The notes: generated from the letters alone by a model not told the origin. A stretch of DNA of 36,216 nucleotides from Actinomycetota bacterium (GCA_016870815.1 VGAI01000009.1:1-36216), one strand, 5' to 3'. Shown: positions 7,509-17,239, counted from the stretch's first letter. A program made the numbers and translations.

Positions 7509-9269
7509 ATGAAATCCCAGGATTCCATTCAAGGTTCATTCGATGATCTTGGCACCGCGCTCTCATCGGCCACTTTTGTCGTTGTAGATCTTGAAACAAC
7601 AGGGGGTTCACCTGAGGATTGCGCCATCACAGAGATCGGCGCTGTGAAAATCCGAGGCGGTGAAGTGATCGGGGAATTCCAAACGCTCATCAATCCCGGA
7701 ACAGGTATCCCGCCATTTATCGCTGTACTCACTGGAATCACCGATGCGATGGTCTCCGAGGCACCAAAGATTGAGAACGTCCTTCCCACTTTCATCGAGT
7801 TCTGTGGATCGCCAGAGAGCACCATATTGGTCGCTCATAACGCACCATTCGATATCTCATTTCTTCGCGCCGCCATGATGCGAAGCGGTCGACCTTGGCC
7901 CAAATATCGAGTTTTGGACACGGCAAAAATTGCAAGGCGGGTTCTGACGCGCGACGAGGTGCCGAACAACAAGCTCTCTACCCTCGCGCCATTCTTTGGC
8001 GCCGATAGTCAGCCCAACCATCGAGCGCTCGATGATGCTAAAGCGACTGTCGATGTCTTTCACGGCCTGATTGGGCGGGTCGGGTCGCTCGGAGTCTCGA
8101 CGGTGGAAGATCTATTTGATTTCTCGCATCGCCTTACACAAGCGCAACAATCAAAACGTCATCTACTAGAGGGTCTGCCAAAAGGTCCGGGGCTCTATAT
8201 CTTCAAAGGGCCAGATGGCGAAGCGCTCTATATAGGAGTATCAAAGAACATCGCCTCGCGCGTGCGCTCTTACTTCTCAAGTAATGAAGCAAGAAGTCGC
8301 GTTCTTGAAATGATTGCCATTGCCGAAAGCATCGAAACCATCCCGTGCCCCACAGTCACTGAAGCTGAGATTCGAGAAATTCGGATGATCAATTCGATTA
8401 AACCCAGGTACAACCGTCGTTCGAAATTTCCCGAGAAGAAAATCTGGTTGCGGCTGACCGATGAGACTTTTCCTCGAATCTCTACAGTAAGAGGTTTCGC
8501 TGGGCTCTCCGATGAAGAGGGATGGGCTGGTCCATTCTCAGGAGTGGATGAAGCTGATGCTGCACGGTCGGCGATTTACGAGATTACCAAGATTCGCCAA
8601 TGCACTATCAAAATCACTTCACGGAGTATGAAGCTCGCATCACCCTGCGCGCTTTATGAGATGAAACGGTGCGATGCACCCTGCGTCGGAGCCCAAAGTG
8701 AAGATTCCTACGAGACGTTGACGCAGAGCGTGCATCAACTACTACATGGTGCAAGCACTCCACTAGAAGAAGAGTTAATGCGAAAGATGAAGGAACTCGC
8801 CGGTGACGAAAGGTTCGAGGACGCGCTCGCCCTTCGAAATCGCCTCTCATCATTTGCTCGTGGTGTAAGTCGGGGTCAGCGCATCCGCTCGATCACTCGA
8901 ATCCCTGAAATCGTCGTCCGCGTGGAAGATGAACTTCTTCTGATTCGTTATGGTCGCCTCGCATCGTCCGCGCCAGCGCCATCGGTTGAATTGATGGAAG
9001 AAGCAATCAGATCTCTTCTCTTAAGCGGTGAAAGGATTATTGATGACGAGAGCATCATCCCGGCAAAGAACTATGAGGAGAGTGAGAAACTAGTTCGAGT
9101 TCTCGAGAAAGTATCTGAAGTGCTTCTTATCGATGAAAGTCGCGGACCATGGTCGATGCCCACTCGTGGTGCGACTTCAATAAGACATCGACTACTCAAA
9201 AATTCGAGCGACGCTTCGAGCCAGAGTGAATGGATCGATCGGATGAGTGACAACCGCATCCGCTCCTGA
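7509..9269 (+). CDS. DEDDh exonuclease fused to UvrC-type GIY-YIG nuclease domain
   Basis: A 586-residue two-nuclease protein known in actinobacteria. Residues 20-190 are a DnaQ-like 3'-5' exonuclease with DLETT (D27, E29), D115 in HNAPFD and H171/D175 in HRALDDAKAT, so it is of the DEDDh type. Residues about 222-310 are a GIY-YIG nuclease (GLY 228-230, YIG 241-243) as in the N-terminus of UvrC, followed by a cysteine-bearing segment (SPCALYEMKRCDAPC) and a UvrBC-like region. It lacks UvrC's C-terminal endonuclease V and HhH domains. A role in DNA repair is likely but the exact role is not settled. Its last 78 bases overlap the convergent receiver gene. Confidence 0.92.
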   Translation: MKSQDSIQGSFDDLGTALSSATFVVVDLETTGGSPEDCAITEIGAVKIRGGEVIGEFQTLINPGTGIPPFIAVLTGITDAMVSEAPKIENVLPTFIEFCGSPESTILVAHNAPFDISFLRAAMMRSGRPWPKYRVLDTAKIARRVLTRDEVPNNKLSTLAPFFGADSQPNHRALDDAKATVDVFHGLIGRVGSLGVSTVEDLFDFSHRLTQAQQSKRHLLEGLPKGPGLYIFKGPDGEALYIGVSKNIASRVRSYFSSNEARSRVLEMIAIAESIETIPCPTVTEAEIREIRMINSIKPRYNRRSKFPEKKIWLRLTDETFPRISTVRGFAGLSDEEGWAGPFSGVDEADAARSAIYEITKIRQCTIKITSRSMKLASPCALYEMKRCDAPCVGAQSEDSYETLTQSVHQLLHGASTPLEEELMRKMKELAGDERFEDALALRNRLSSFARGVSRGQRIRSITRIPEIVVRVEDELLLIRYGRLASSAPAPSVELMEEAIRSLLLSGERIIDDESIIPAKNYEESEKLVRVLEKVSEVLLIDESRGPWSMPTRGATSIRHRLLKNSSDASSQSEWIDRMSDNRIRS

Positions 9270-9629
9270 CCATCCGGCAAGCCAGGCATCTTGCGCTCTG
9301 CCAGTTATCACCAAGGTAGGCGGGCATTGATAGATCTCATCTTTAAGTTGTCGTGCAATTCCCATCCCACCCTCTGGTACTGCCTCCCCATCGAGAATGA
9401 ACAGGTCGGCTCGTTTCCTGCCTGCCGCAAAATCCTTGACCGCACTTCCGGTGGCAAACTCCAGAATTTCATGCTCGGGTAGTTCTCTGGCAACTCGCTT
9501 ACCCAGCGCCTTAACGATTGCAAGGCGGGTCGAAGAATCATCGGAATAGACGGCAATCGTGAGATTTGCTCGCTTTGGCGGTTGCTCAATCAATGCCGGT
9601 GCATGATCGCCAGAATGAGTCGACTCCAT
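9192..9629 (-). CDS. atypical response-regulator receiver-like protein
   Basis: A stand-alone receiver-like domain of 145 residues with no output domain. The acidic pair D30/D31 (VYSDDSS), a phosphoacceptor-position D80 (LFILDGEAVPEGG) and T109 are in place, but the switch lysine before the conserved proline is histidine (H129, VTHPIDP). No histidine kinase is nearby. Related proteins sit next to ctaE in other actinobacteria (from memory), suggesting a link with oxidase expression, but this is inference. It starts divergently from ctaE and its 3' end runs 78 bases into the antisense strand of the exonuclease gene. TAGACT lies 7 bases before its ATG. Confidence 0.75.
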   Translation of the reverse strand: MESTHSGDHAPALIEQPPKRANLTIAVYSDDSSTRLAIVKALGKRVARELPEHEILEFATGSAVKDFAAGRKRADLFILDGEAVPEGGMGIARQLKDEIYQCPPTLVITGRAQDAWLAGWSGADAVVTHPIDPFTLARSVARIFE

Positions 9630-9630
9630 G

Positions 9631-9642
9631 ACGGGAAGTCTA
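9631..9642 (-). promoter_or_regulatory. -10 element for receiver-like gene
   Basis: Minus-strand TAGACT lies 7 bases before the ATG at 9629, again predicting little or no leader. Confidence 0.4.
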
Positions 9643-9799
9643 TCTGCGCCACCAAATAGTCAGTTTCCGGCGAGTTTCTTGAGAGGTGTGACCCAGAACA
9701 ACTCAAGGGTCAGATTCGGGCCATCGATAGTGGCGATTACCACCTTTTTTCAATCACTGATCTTGAGCCTTCACCGCATGGTTTGAGCGATAGATGGGG

Positions 9800-9805
9800 A
9801 ATAAT
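9800..9805 (+). promoter_or_regulatory. -10 element for leaderless ctaE
   Basis: AATAAT is followed by 6 bases (CGCCTT) and the ATG at 9812. The element overlaps an alternative in-frame ATG at 9794, which argues for the later start. Confidence 0.5.
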
Positions 9806-9811
9806 CGCCTT

Positions 9812-10447
9812 ATGTCCTCGGCTGCCTTAGCCAGCGCGCCAGCGCCGCGAATCAATCGCCCCAATATCGTTGCTGTTGGAACCATCGTCTGGCTCTCTAG
9901 TGAGTTGATGTTCTTTGCCGCACTCTTTGCAATGTACTTCACGATCCGCGGCGTTCAAGGCCCTGAAATCTGGGCTCAATCAACCGAACTTCTCGACATT
10001 CCATTTGCTTCGATTAACACCACAGTCTTGGTTTTGAGTTCAGTGACCTGTCAGTTCGGCGTCTTTGCAGCCGAACGTTTTCAAGCAAAGCGCACTGGAT
10101 CACTTTTGCAGTGGAGCAAGTGGGGAATGCGTGAATGGTTTGCGCTTACCTTTGCGATGGGAGCATTCTTTATAGGCGGTCAGGTCTATGAGTATGCACA
10201 CCTAGTCTCAGAAGGTTTGACCCTCTCCTCCAATCCGTACGGCTCTGTCTTCTATATGACAACGGGCTTTCATGGTCTTCATGTCACTGGTGGCTTGCTC
10301 GCATTCTTGATTGTGATGGTTCGTGTCTTTCGTGCAGGGCGTTTCGGACATCGACAGGCAACTACCGCAATTGTCGTCTCCTACTACTGGCACTTCGTCG
10401 ATATCGTTTGGATCGCACTCTTCTCTGCGATCTATCTGATCAAGTGA
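9812..10447 (+). CDS. ctaE: cytochrome c oxidase (aa3) subunit III
   Basis: A membrane subunit of the terminal aa3 oxidase. The start MSSAAL...[34 protein letters not shown] is the typical actinobacterial CtaE N-terminus and first helix; 211 residues with five hydrophobic segments fit. [14 protein letters not shown] near the C-terminus is the conserved last helix of subunit III. I chose ATG 9812 over ATG 9794 because it matches the family start and a -10-like AATAAT lies exactly 6 bases upstream. It heads the unit ctaE-qcrC-qcrA-qcrB, with qcrC 16 bases downstream. Confidence 0.95.
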   Translation: MSSAALASAPAPRINRPNIVAVGTIVWLSSELMFFAALFAMYFTIRGVQGPEIWAQSTELLDIPFASINTTVLVLSSVTCQFGVFAAERFQAKRTGSLLQWSKWGMREWFALTFAMGAFFIGGQVYEYAHLVSEGLTLSSNPYGSVFYMTTGFHGLHVTGGLLAFLIVMVRVFRAGRFGHRQATTAIVVSYYWHFVDIVWIALFSAIYLIK

Positions 10448-10463
10448 GAGGACGGCGGTAGTC

Positions 10464-11270
10464 ATGGCACGTCTTTCGCGTTATCGGGAACATCGATTCT
10501 TCCGGCCCGTCCTTCTCGCTTTGGGACTATTCCTTGCGGGAGCGCTATTCACTGCGGGCAAAGCGGCGGCCGAATCGATGGAGAGCAAAGCGCTGGTCAT
10601 TAGCGCCGATAAGGCAACACTTATCAAAGAAGGTAAAGAGATCTTCGCTAGAGGGTGCTCCTCCTGTCATGGACTCAACGCTGAAGGCGCAGGAGCTGCC
10701 CCATCACTGATCGGAGTTGGCTCTGCATCCGTTGATTTTCAGGTAGGAACGGGGCGTATGCCCATGGCTGATATGAGCCAACAGGCTGTGCGAAAGCCCC
10801 CGGTTTATGACGAGTACGAGACTGCCGCCCTTGCAGAGTATGTAGCATCTTTGGCACCAGGACCGAAGGCGCTCACCAATGAAGAGATCGCATGGGAGCG
10901 CGATGGAAATGCGGCATCGGGTGGAACGCTTTTTAGAAACAACTGCGCCATGTGTCATAACCTGGCAGGTCAAGGTGGTGCGCTAACGCAAGGTAAATAT
11001 GCACCGACATTGATGGGCGTAGAACCACGTCATATTTACGAAGCGATGATCACTGGTCCGCAAGCGATGCCTGTCTTCGGTGACAAAGTAATCACCCCAG
11101 CAGAGAAGTTAGACATCATCAAATGGATCAAAGAAGTCGAGTCCGAACCATCTCTGGGTGGTGCAACCCTTGGCCGCGTTGGTCCCGTGACCGAAGGATT
11201 ACTAGCGTGGACTTTGGGACTTGGCGCCCTGATTGGTGTAGCCGTCTGGCTCACCTCGAAGGCACGGTGA
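10464..11270 (+). CDS. qcrC: cytochrome bc1 complex diheme cytochrome c subunit
   Basis: QcrC passes electrons from the Rieske protein to the CuA centre of the aa3 oxidase without soluble cytochrome c, forming the actinobacterial bcc-aa3 supercomplex. Two c-type heme motifs are present: CSSCH (C65, C68, H69) and CAMCH (C161, C164, H165). An N-terminal signal/anchor helix (residues 14-32) and a C-terminal membrane helix (about 247-263) place the heme domains outside. The 268-residue length is normal. A purine-rich ribosome binding site (GAGAGGAC) precedes the ATG, and qcrA follows after 7 bases. Confidence 0.96.
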   Translation: MARLSRYREHRFFRPVLLALGLFLAGALFTAGKAAAESMESKALVISADKATLIKEGKEIFARGCSSCHGLNAEGAGAAPSLIGVGSASVDFQVGTGRMPMADMSQQAVRKPPVYDEYETAALAEYVASLAPGPKALTNEEIAWERDGNAASGGTLFRNNCAMCHNLAGQGGALTQGKYAPTLMGVEPRHIYEAMITGPQAMPVFGDKVITPAEKLDIIKWIKEVESEPSLGGATLGRVGPVTEGLLAWTLGLGALIGVAVWLTSKAR

Positions 11271-11277
11271 TCTGAGA

Positions 11278-12270
11278 ATGTCACTACAACCGATACAAGA
11301 CCCAGGACTTCCGACACATGTTCACCGTAAAGCAGATACCGATCCGAAAGCAGCAAAGCGAGCAGAGCAACAAGTAGCGCTACTCTTCCTCACCTCTGCC
11401 CTCGGCACAATCCTCTTCATCTTCTCCTATGTGGGGATCCCGCAGGATCAACTCATCTTCCTTCCGATTCTTGGCACCACAAATGCTCATCAACTCTTCC
11501 TCGGCCTTGGCCTTGCGATCTCTCTCTTCTTCATCGGAATGGGAGCAGTCCACTGGGCTAAGACTCTGATGCCAGATCATGAGGTAGTTGATGTCCGTAA
11601 GGAACAGCGATCTAAGGATGAAGATCGTGCCGCCTTCGTTGCCACAATAAAAGAACAGGGCGCTACAGCGGGACTTGGTCGTCGAACTCTCATCAAACGA
11701 ACTCTTGGACTCTCACTTGGCCTCGCTGGACTTTCACCGCTCTTGATGCTTCGCGATTGCAGTGCAGAGCTTCCAGGAGATGAGCTTGCTCAGACCAACT
11801 GGAGAGCAGGTACTCGCCTACTGACGGATCCTGGTGATCGCCCTATCAAGCCTGGCGATCTCGAAGTCGGTGCGGTCGCACAAGTATTGCCACTTCTGCC
11901 CGCTGGAAGAAAGCGCACGCTCAATGACATCGCCAAAGATGCTCTCCTTCTAATCCGTATTCGCCCGGAAGAGTTCAATCTCGATACCGAACGTCTATCG
12001 TGGACCTACCAGGGAATCATCGCTTTCTCGAAGATCTGTTCACATATGGGTTGCGCTGTCGCCCTCTATGAGCAATCGACAAAACATCTGCTCTGCCCAT
12101 GCCATCAATCCACCTTTGATGTGACTCGAGCGGCGAAAGTTATCTTTGGACCAGCGGCAAGACCTCTGCCACAATTGCCAATCAGCGTCGATTCTGAGGG
12201 GTACCTCGTTGCATCTGCGCCATTTAATGAAGCAGTCGGACCAAGTTACTGGGAGCGTGATTCCGAATGA
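11278..12270 (+). CDS. qcrA: cytochrome bc1 complex Rieske iron-sulfur subunit
   Basis: The Rieske [2Fe-2S] subunit, 330 residues. Ligands are C254 and H256 in CSHMGC and C273 and H276 in CPCH; C259 and C275 can form the stabilising disulfide. The N-terminal third has the three membrane helices typical of actinobacterial QcrA (about residues 33-52, 70-92 and 140-158), with the twin-arginine-like GRRTLIKR before the third. Its stop overlaps the qcrB ATG (ATGA), so translation of the two is coupled. Confidence 0.96.
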   Translation: MSLQPIQDPGLPTHVHRKADTDPKAAKRAEQQVALLFLTSALGTILFIFSYVGIPQDQLIFLPILGTTNAHQLFLGLGLAISLFFIGMGAVHWAKTLMPDHEVVDVRKEQRSKDEDRAAFVATIKEQGATAGLGRRTLIKRTLGLSLGLAGLSPLLMLRDCSAELPGDELAQTNWRAGTRLLTDPGDRPIKPGDLEVGAVAQVLPLLPAGRKRTLNDIAKDALLLIRIRPEEFNLDTERLSWTYQGIIAFSKICSHMGCAVALYEQSTKHLLCPCHQSTFDVTRAAKVIFGPAARPLPQLPISVDSEGYLVASAPFNEAVGPSYWERDSE

Positions 12271-13853
12271 AGGCTCGAGAGCGTGCAGCTGGAGCAGTAG
12301 CGAACTATCTGGATGAGCGCACTGGTGCTGCGAAGTGGATGAAGAAGACGCTGACCAAAGTCTTTCCAGATCATTGGTCATTCATGCTCGGCGAGATCGT
12401 TCTCTACTCCTTCATCATCTTGCTCCTCTCCGGAACTTTCTTGACTTTCTGGTTCGACCCTTCAATGCGCGAAGTCGAGTACGAGGGTTCGTATGAACCG
12501 CTCGAAGGTGTTCATATGTCGGCAGCGTATGCATCAACGCTTCATATTTCATTCGATGTTCGCGGTGGACTCTTGATGCGCCAAATCCATCACTGGGCAG
12601 CGCTTATCTTCCTTGCGGCGATGGTCGCGCACTTGCTTCGCGTCTTCTTCACTGGCGCATTCCGCAAGCCACGTGAGATGAACTGGATTATCGGTGTTGG
12701 ACTATTGACGCTTGGAATCGTCGAAGGCTTCTTGGGGTATTCGCTGCCCGACGATCTGCTCTCTGGAACCGGAATCCGTATCGCTGAAGCGATCATGCAG
12801 GCGATACCCGTAGTTGGTTCCTACCTCTCTTATTTCGTATTCGGCGGAGCGTTCCCAGGAGAGCTCTTTATTCCGCGTATCTATACCGCCCACGTCCTTT
12901 TGATCCCTGGCATCTTCTTAGCCTTGATCACCGCGCATTTGATGTTGGTCTGGTATCAGAAGCACACTCAATACCCAGGACCAGGGCGCACCGAAAAGAA
13001 TGTTGTCGGCTATCCACTGCTTCCCGTGTACATGGCCAAGGCTGGTGGCTTCTTCTTCATCGTCTTTGGATTCACCGCATTCCTCGGAGCGGTCGCGCAG
13101 ATCAATCCAATCTGGGTTTACGGTCCATATACTCCGGCACAAATCGGAGCTGGATCGCAACCGGATTGGTATATGGGTTGGCTCGACGGCCTGGTCCGAA
13201 TGTCGCCACCCATTGAAACTCATGCACTCGGTTACACAATCTCCTGGAACATCCTGATCCCAGGACTGATAATCCCGGGAATCCTTTTCACGTTGATGGC
13301 GCTCTACCCATTCATCGAAAGTTGGATGACTGGGGATAAGCGCGAGCACCATCTACTCGATCGCCCACGCAACAATCCCAACCGAACCGCAATAGGCGCC
13401 ATGGCCCTGACTTTCGTTCTCGTCACTTTGATTAACGGTGGTAACGATCTCCTCGCTGTTCATTTCGATCTCTCCATCAACCAGATCATGTGGTTCTCAC
13501 GAATCGGAGTATTTGTCTTACCTCCGATTGCCTTCGTCGTCACCAAGAGAATCTGTCTGGCGCTTCAGCGCGCAGATCGCGAAATGGTCTTGCATGGTAA
13601 AGAGATGGGGCGCTTGGTGATGCTTCCTCATGGTGAATTCATTGAAGTCCACGAGCCGCTCTCACCTCAGAAGGCCTACCAACTCACTTCACATGAACAG
13701 CTCCCTGCCCTAGCAGCGCCTGAAACTGATGAGCGTGGCGTTGCGCTACCGAAGGGAATCCGCCAGCGGATGAAGGCGCGATGGTCGAGGGCTGCATCCG
13801 AACAAGTTGCAAAGCCAACTGTTGAAGAGTTGAAGGAAATCGAACACCACTAG
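12267..13853 (+). CDS. qcrB: cytochrome bc1 complex cytochrome b subunit
   Basis: The quinol-oxidising cytochrome b, 528 residues. Paired heme-ligand histidines appear in helix B (QIHHWAALIFLAAMVAHLLRVF) and helix D (AHVLLIPGIFLALITAHLMLVW). The quinol-site motif is PDWY (GSQPDWYMGW), the actinobacterial form of the usual PEWY. Beyond the eighth helix it has a C-terminal cytoplasmic extension of about 90 residues, charged and Ala/Pro-containing, also usual in actinobacteria. It starts inside the end of qcrA and is the last gene of the unit; a hairpin lies in the short gap before the convergent SRPBCC gene. Confidence 0.96.
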   Translation: MKARERAAGAVANYLDERTGAAKWMKKTLTKVFPDHWSFMLGEIVLYSFIILLLSGTFLTFWFDPSMREVEYEGSYEPLEGVHMSAAYASTLHISFDVRGGLLMRQIHHWAALIFLAAMVAHLLRVFFTGAFRKPREMNWIIGVGLLTLGIVEGFLGYSLPDDLLSGTGIRIAEAIMQAIPVVGSYLSYFVFGGAFPGELFIPRIYTAHVLLIPGIFLALITAHLMLVWYQKHTQYPGPGRTEKNVVGYPLLPVYMAKAGGFFFIVFGFTAFLGAVAQINPIWVYGPYTPAQIGAGSQPDWYMGWLDGLVRMSPPIETHALGYTISWNILIPGLIIPGILFTLMALYPFIESWMTGDKREHHLLDRPRNNPNRTAIGAMALTFVLVTLINGGNDLLAVHFDLSINQIMWFSRIGVFVLPPIAFVVTKRICLALQRADREMVLHGKEMGRLVMLPHGEFIEVHEPLSPQKAYQLTSHEQLPALAAPETDERGVALPKGIRQRMKARWSRAASEQVAKPTVEELKEIEHH

Positions 13854-13856
13854 AGT

Positions 13857-13878
13857 TCACGATCCAACCTCATCGTGA
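13857..13878. terminator. possible bidirectional terminator hairpin
   Basis: TCACGAT (13857-13863) and ATCGTGA (13872-13878) form a perfect 7-bp stem with an 8-base loop in the 27-base gap between convergent qcrB and the SRPBCC gene. Only a short T run (GTTT) follows, so intrinsic termination strength is doubtful. Confidence 0.35.
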
Positions 13879-13880
13879 GT

Positions 13881-14348
13881 TTATGAACGTTCGGCCAACT
13901 CCTTGAGTCGCACCAACGATTTCGCCATCATCTTAGGATTTACTATGATTGCGCCAGTAATCTCAAGCCATTTCTTGCTTCTCGCAGGGTTGCCATCAAA
14001 ATACTCGCGCACCAGCGTTGACTGCGCATCTATTGCTGTCAGCTCGTAACGCCAAACCCAGCGCATCAGATGGCGCCATGCGATCGTGCGATCCTCTTCG
14101 AAGGCAACAACTTCATTCGTGATTCGATAGGGCACTTTGATTCTCATCGCCATTGCGAATTTCGCCCCAAGATAGAGACGTTGAGGGCCCCGCAGCGAGC
14201 GTTGCACTGTTCCCGATCCGTCGAAATCGCGGTGGCGCTCTGGAGTTGCAAGAATGTCAAAGATCTGTCGTGCTGGAGCGTTGATCGTTATCTCGGCACC
14301 GACAAGGAGCGGGTTTCCCGTCTCTAATATTGTTGCTCTCACGCTCAT
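13881..14348 (-). CDS. SRPBCC (START/Bet v1-like) family protein
   Basis: A 155-residue protein with the helix-grip SRPBCC fold typical of actinobacterial polyketide-cyclase/dehydrase-like proteins: an N-terminal strand ending in ITINAPARQIFDILATPERHRDFDGSG, then strands containing LYLGAKFAMAMRIK and TIAWRHLMRWVWRYEL, and a long C-terminal helix (AKSLVRLKELAE). Such proteins bind hydrophobic ligands; none can be named here. A GAGAGGG ribosome binding site precedes the ATG. It follows ctaF by 34 bases on the same strand and is probably the last gene of the ctaC-ctaD-ctaF unit. Confidence 0.8.
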   Translation of the reverse strand: MSVRATILETGNPLLVGAEITINAPARQIFDILATPERHRDFDGSGTVQRSLRGPQRLYLGAKFAMAMRIKVPYRITNEVVAFEEDRTIAWRHLMRWVWRYELTAIDAQSTLVREYFDGNPARSKKWLEITGAIIVNPKMMAKSLVRLKELAERS

Positions 14349-14382
14349 AAACCCTCTCTATTCTCTCGAGAGTTGGAGTGCG

Positions 14383-14784
14383 TCAGTGGCCTTGATACTC
14401 CGGCTTCTCATATTCGAGTACGAATCCCATCACAGAGAGAATCAACGCGCCAGCCCCTATCAAGAAGAGCCACCAACCCACTGCGAGTCCCAGAGCGGTC
14501 AGAGTTGCACAGAATCCAATAGCAAGGGGCCACCAGGAATAGGGCGGGAAGAAGCCGATCTCCCCCGCTCCATCGGCAATCTCGGCATCAACGCGATCTT
14601 CCGGCAAGTTGCCGCCTAGACGTCGTTCCGTGAACCAGAAATAGAAGGCAATGATGAGAGCAAGCCCTGCGCTCAGCGCCATTGCGGTGACTCCGACAAG
14701 CTCTCCACCTTGAAGCCAATAAATCACATCGACGATGACATAAAAAATGAAGAGGAATCCGAAGAGTTGCCAACCGAATCTCAT
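14383..14784 (-). CDS. ctaF: cytochrome c oxidase (aa3) subunit IV, actinobacterial type
   Basis: A small membrane subunit found only in actinobacterial aa3 oxidases, 133 residues, the typical size. Four hydrophobic helices are visible (about residues 5-23, 30-50, 80-96 and 102-122), with the conserved-looking FFPPYSWWPLAIG before helix 3. It starts 2 bases after the ctaD stop, so the two are cotranscribed and probably coupled. Confidence 0.92.
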   Translation of the reverse strand: MRFGWQLFGFLFIFYVIVDVIYWLQGGELVGVTAMALSAGLALIIAFYFWFTERRLGGNLPEDRVDAEIADGAGEIGFFPPYSWWPLAIGFCATLTALGLAVGWWLFLIGAGALILSVMGFVLEYEKPEYQGH

Positions 14785-14786
14785 CG

Positions 14787-16469
14787 TTAGTGGCTCTCAG
14801 TCTTGATGTGCGGGTAGTGAAGATCAAATGCTGGACGCTCGGATCTGATCTTTGGCATGGTGTGGAAGTTGTGACGCGGTGGCGGACAGGATGTCGCCCA
14901 CTCAAGTGAAGCGCCATACCCCCACGGATCATCGACCTCGACCTTGGGGGATTTGCGCGAGATATAGACATTGATTGCAAATGGAATCATCGAAAGCGCA
15001 AGGAGGGCTGCGCCGACGGTTGAGACCATATTCATCACGGTAAATCCATCAGTGGCCAAGTAGTCGGCATACCTTCGAGGGAAGCCTTTGATGCCGAGCC
15101 AGTGCTGGATCAAGAACGTGGTGTGGAATCCGATGAAAAGTATCCAGAAATGGATCTTTCCAAGGCGCTCATCGAGCATTCGCCCGGTCATCTTGGGCCA
15201 CCAGAAGTAGAACCCCGCGAACATCGCGAAGACGACGGTTCCGAAGAGAACATAATGGAAGTGAGCAACGACAAAGTACGAAGCTGAGACTGCGAAATCA
15301 AGCGGCGGGCTAGCAAGAATGATTCCGGTGAGTCCACCCAAGAGGAAGGTGATTAAGAATCCGATGATCCAGAGCATCGGCGTCTGAAGTGAGATTGAGC
15401 CTCGCCACATCGTGCCGATCCAATTGAAGAACTTCACGCCGGTCGGAACTCCGATGAGGAATGTCATGAACGAGAAGAAACCTAAGAGAACCTGACCGGT
15501 TGCAAACATATGGTGCGCCCATACCGCAACCGAGAGGGCTGCGATGGCGATTGTTGCCGCGATCAATCCCTTATAACCAAAGATCGGCTTTCTGCTAAAG
15601 ACCGGCAATATCTCTGAGGCGATACCGAAGAAGGGCAGGGCAAGGATATAAACCTCTGGATGTCCAAAGAACCAGAAGATGTGTTGCCAGAGTAAAGCAC
15701 CACCATTGGCAGGATCAAAGATATGGGAGCCGAAAAGTCGATCAGATTCCAGAGCTAGCAAGGCTGCGGCAAGTGGTGGGAAAGCGAGCAAGATCAAGAT
15801 CGAAGTGAGAAGCACGTTCCAGGAGAAGATCGACATACGAAACATCGTCATTCCTGGTGCGCGCATGGTGAAGATAGTCGTAATGAAGTTGACGCCACCA
15901 AGGATCGTTCCAAGTCCACTGACTGCAAGGCCGACGATCCATAGATCTGAACCTATTCCGGGCGAGTACTCAACGCGAGAGAGCGGAGCGTAGGCAGTCC
16001 ACCCGAATGATGCGGCACCTCCTGGCGCAAGGAATCCAGCAGTCGCCATCAATGAGCCGAAGAAATAAAGCCAATACGAGAGCATGTTCATTCGTGGGAA
16101 GGCGACATCGGCAGCGCCGATTTGAAGTGGCATGACGACATTTGCAAAGCCCACAAAGAGCGGCGTAGCAAACATCAAAAGCATGATCGTGCCATGCATG
16201 GTGAATACCTGGTTGTACTGCTCAACGCTCATGAATTGAAGTCCAGGACGTGTCAACTCGGCACGGATGAAGAGAGCGAGAATGCCCGCAAATAGGAACC
16301 AAGCAAAAGAGGTGACTAGGTACATATGGCCGATCGTTTTGTGATCAGTCGTGGTCAAGAGCTTTCGAATTGTCTGCCCTTTTGATGTGGGCCTTAGCTT
16401 TGTTTCGCGATTTCGCATATCAAGACCAGGAGTAGCTCTCTCTAGCGGCCTTGTCGCATATGTTGTCAT
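14787..16469 (-). CDS. ctaD: cytochrome c oxidase (aa3) subunit I
   Basis: The catalytic subunit carrying heme a and the heme a3-CuB centre, 560 residues. Signature segments: heme a ligand in [27 protein letters not shown] with the CuB histidine and the cross-linked tyrosine, defining an A-family proton pump; the CuB pair in WAHHMFATG; and [14 protein letters not shown] with the heme a3 and second heme a histidines. D-channel elements (ADVAFPRMN) are present. Its ATG overlaps the ctaC stop by 4 bases (ATGA). Confidence 0.97.
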   Translation of the reverse strand: MTTYATRPLERATPGLDMRNRETKLRPTSKGQTIRKLLTTTDHKTIGHMYLVTSFAWFLFAGILALFIRAELTRPGLQFMSVEQYNQVFTMHGTIMLLMFATPLFVGFANVVMPLQIGAADVAFPRMNMLSYWLYFFGSLMATAGFLAPGGAASFGWTAYAPLSRVEYSPGIGSDLWIVGLAVSGLGTILGGVNFITTIFTMRAPGMTMFRMSIFSWNVLLTSILILLAFPPLAAALLALESDRLFGSHIFDPANGGALLWQHIFWFFGHPEVYILALPFFGIASEILPVFSRKPIFGYKGLIAATIAIAALSVAVWAHHMFATGQVLLGFFSFMTFLIGVPTGVKFFNWIGTMWRGSISLQTPMLWIIGFLITFLLGGLTGIILASPPLDFAVSASYFVVAHFHYVLFGTVVFAMFAGFYFWWPKMTGRMLDERLGKIHFWILFIGFHTTFLIQHWLGIKGFPRRYADYLATDGFTVMNMVSTVGAALLALSMIPFAINVYISRKSPKVEVDDPWGYGASLEWATSCPPPRHNFHTMPKIRSERPAFDLHYPHIKTESH

Positions 16470-17233
16470 GCCTCTGCCCCCTCAGTCTTCAAAGATTCTA
16501 AGTAGCTCTGATACTCCGCCGGAGTCACAACCTTCACATCAAAGAGCATCTGCGAATGTTGTCGGCCACAGAGGATGTTGCAACGTCCAGGGAAGGTTCC
16601 AAGTTTCTGGGCTGTAAACTCGATCTGATTCTCGACGCCGGGGATGTTTTGAATCTGGATCATAAATGCCGGAACCCAGAATCCATGAACCACATCTGAT
16701 GCGGTGATCTTGAATCGCACTCTCTCGCCAAGTGGCATGTACAGCGTTGGTGGTTGGGCCGGCGTTCCAGTGACGGTCGCATCAGGCCCCACCTCGCTAT
16801 AGGTGAACTGCCATGACCATTGAAACGCGTTGACTGTGATGTCATGGACCTTGACATTTTGATTAGTTACCGGCGTGACCTCTTTGATCTCGTTCTGTGC
16901 TCGTGCGGTATAGGCGAATAGCACCGCAACAATGATGAATGGGATGACGGTGTAGGCGACTTCGACTGGGATGTTGTACTGAGTTTGCTTGGGAAACTCT
17001 TCGCTCTTCTTGCGATGGAAAACGATTGGCCAGAGAATCAATATCAAAGTAATAAGACCGACCACTGCAGCAGCAAGCCATGCACCTTGCCAGAGCGCCA
17101 TTGAGGTGTCATTGACGCTTGTGACGCCTTCTTCGAAACCGAAGCCGCGGATCTCATCGACAGAACATCCAGTGAGAAGTGAAAGAAGTAAGAATGGCGA
17201 GACAAGTGCGGCCCGTCGAAGGCGATGCATCAT
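16466..17233 (-). CDS. ctaC: cytochrome c oxidase (aa3) subunit II
   Basis: The CuA-bearing subunit, here 255 residues. The N-terminus is a lipoprotein signal with lipobox LLTGC (cysteine 23), then two membrane helices and a periplasmic cupredoxin domain. CuA ligands are seen in [14 protein letters not shown] (two cysteines four apart, a histidine and a methionine) and an upstream histidine in [12 protein letters not shown]. The reading frame stays open 59 codons further upstream, but that stretch has no signal-like features, is antisense to the next gene, and ATG 17233 has TATTCT exactly 6 bases before it, so I start here. First gene of ctaC-ctaD-ctaF. Confidence 0.94.
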   Translation of the reverse strand: MMHRLRRAALVSPFLLLSLLTGCSVDEIRGFGFEEGVTSVNDTSMALWQGAWLAAAVVGLITLILILWPIVFHRKKSEEFPKQTQYNIPVEVAYTVIPFIIVAVLFAYTARAQNEIKEVTPVTNQNVKVHDITVNAFQWSWQFTYSEVGPDATVTGTPAQPPTLYMPLGERVRFKITASDVVHGFWVPAFMIQIQNIPGVENQIEFTAQKLGTFPGRCNILCGRQHSQMLFDVKVVTPAEYQSYLESLKTEGAEA

Positions 17234-17239
17234 GAGCCA

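Noticed and set aside
9794-9811. Earlier ATG for ctaE
   Set aside because: It would add MGNNRL before the family-typical MSS start and it overlaps the -10-like AATAAT.
14588-14980. 130-codon frame antisense-like to ctaF/ctaD ends
   Set aside because: It is a frame shadow of the ctaD-ctaF junction with Arg/Ser/His-rich content and no start signal.
16989-17231. Long N-terminal extension of the NifS-like protein
   Set aside because: It lies wholly antisense to ctaC, is rich in Arg/Ser/Pro without family resemblance, and later starts (17232 or 17292) fit better.
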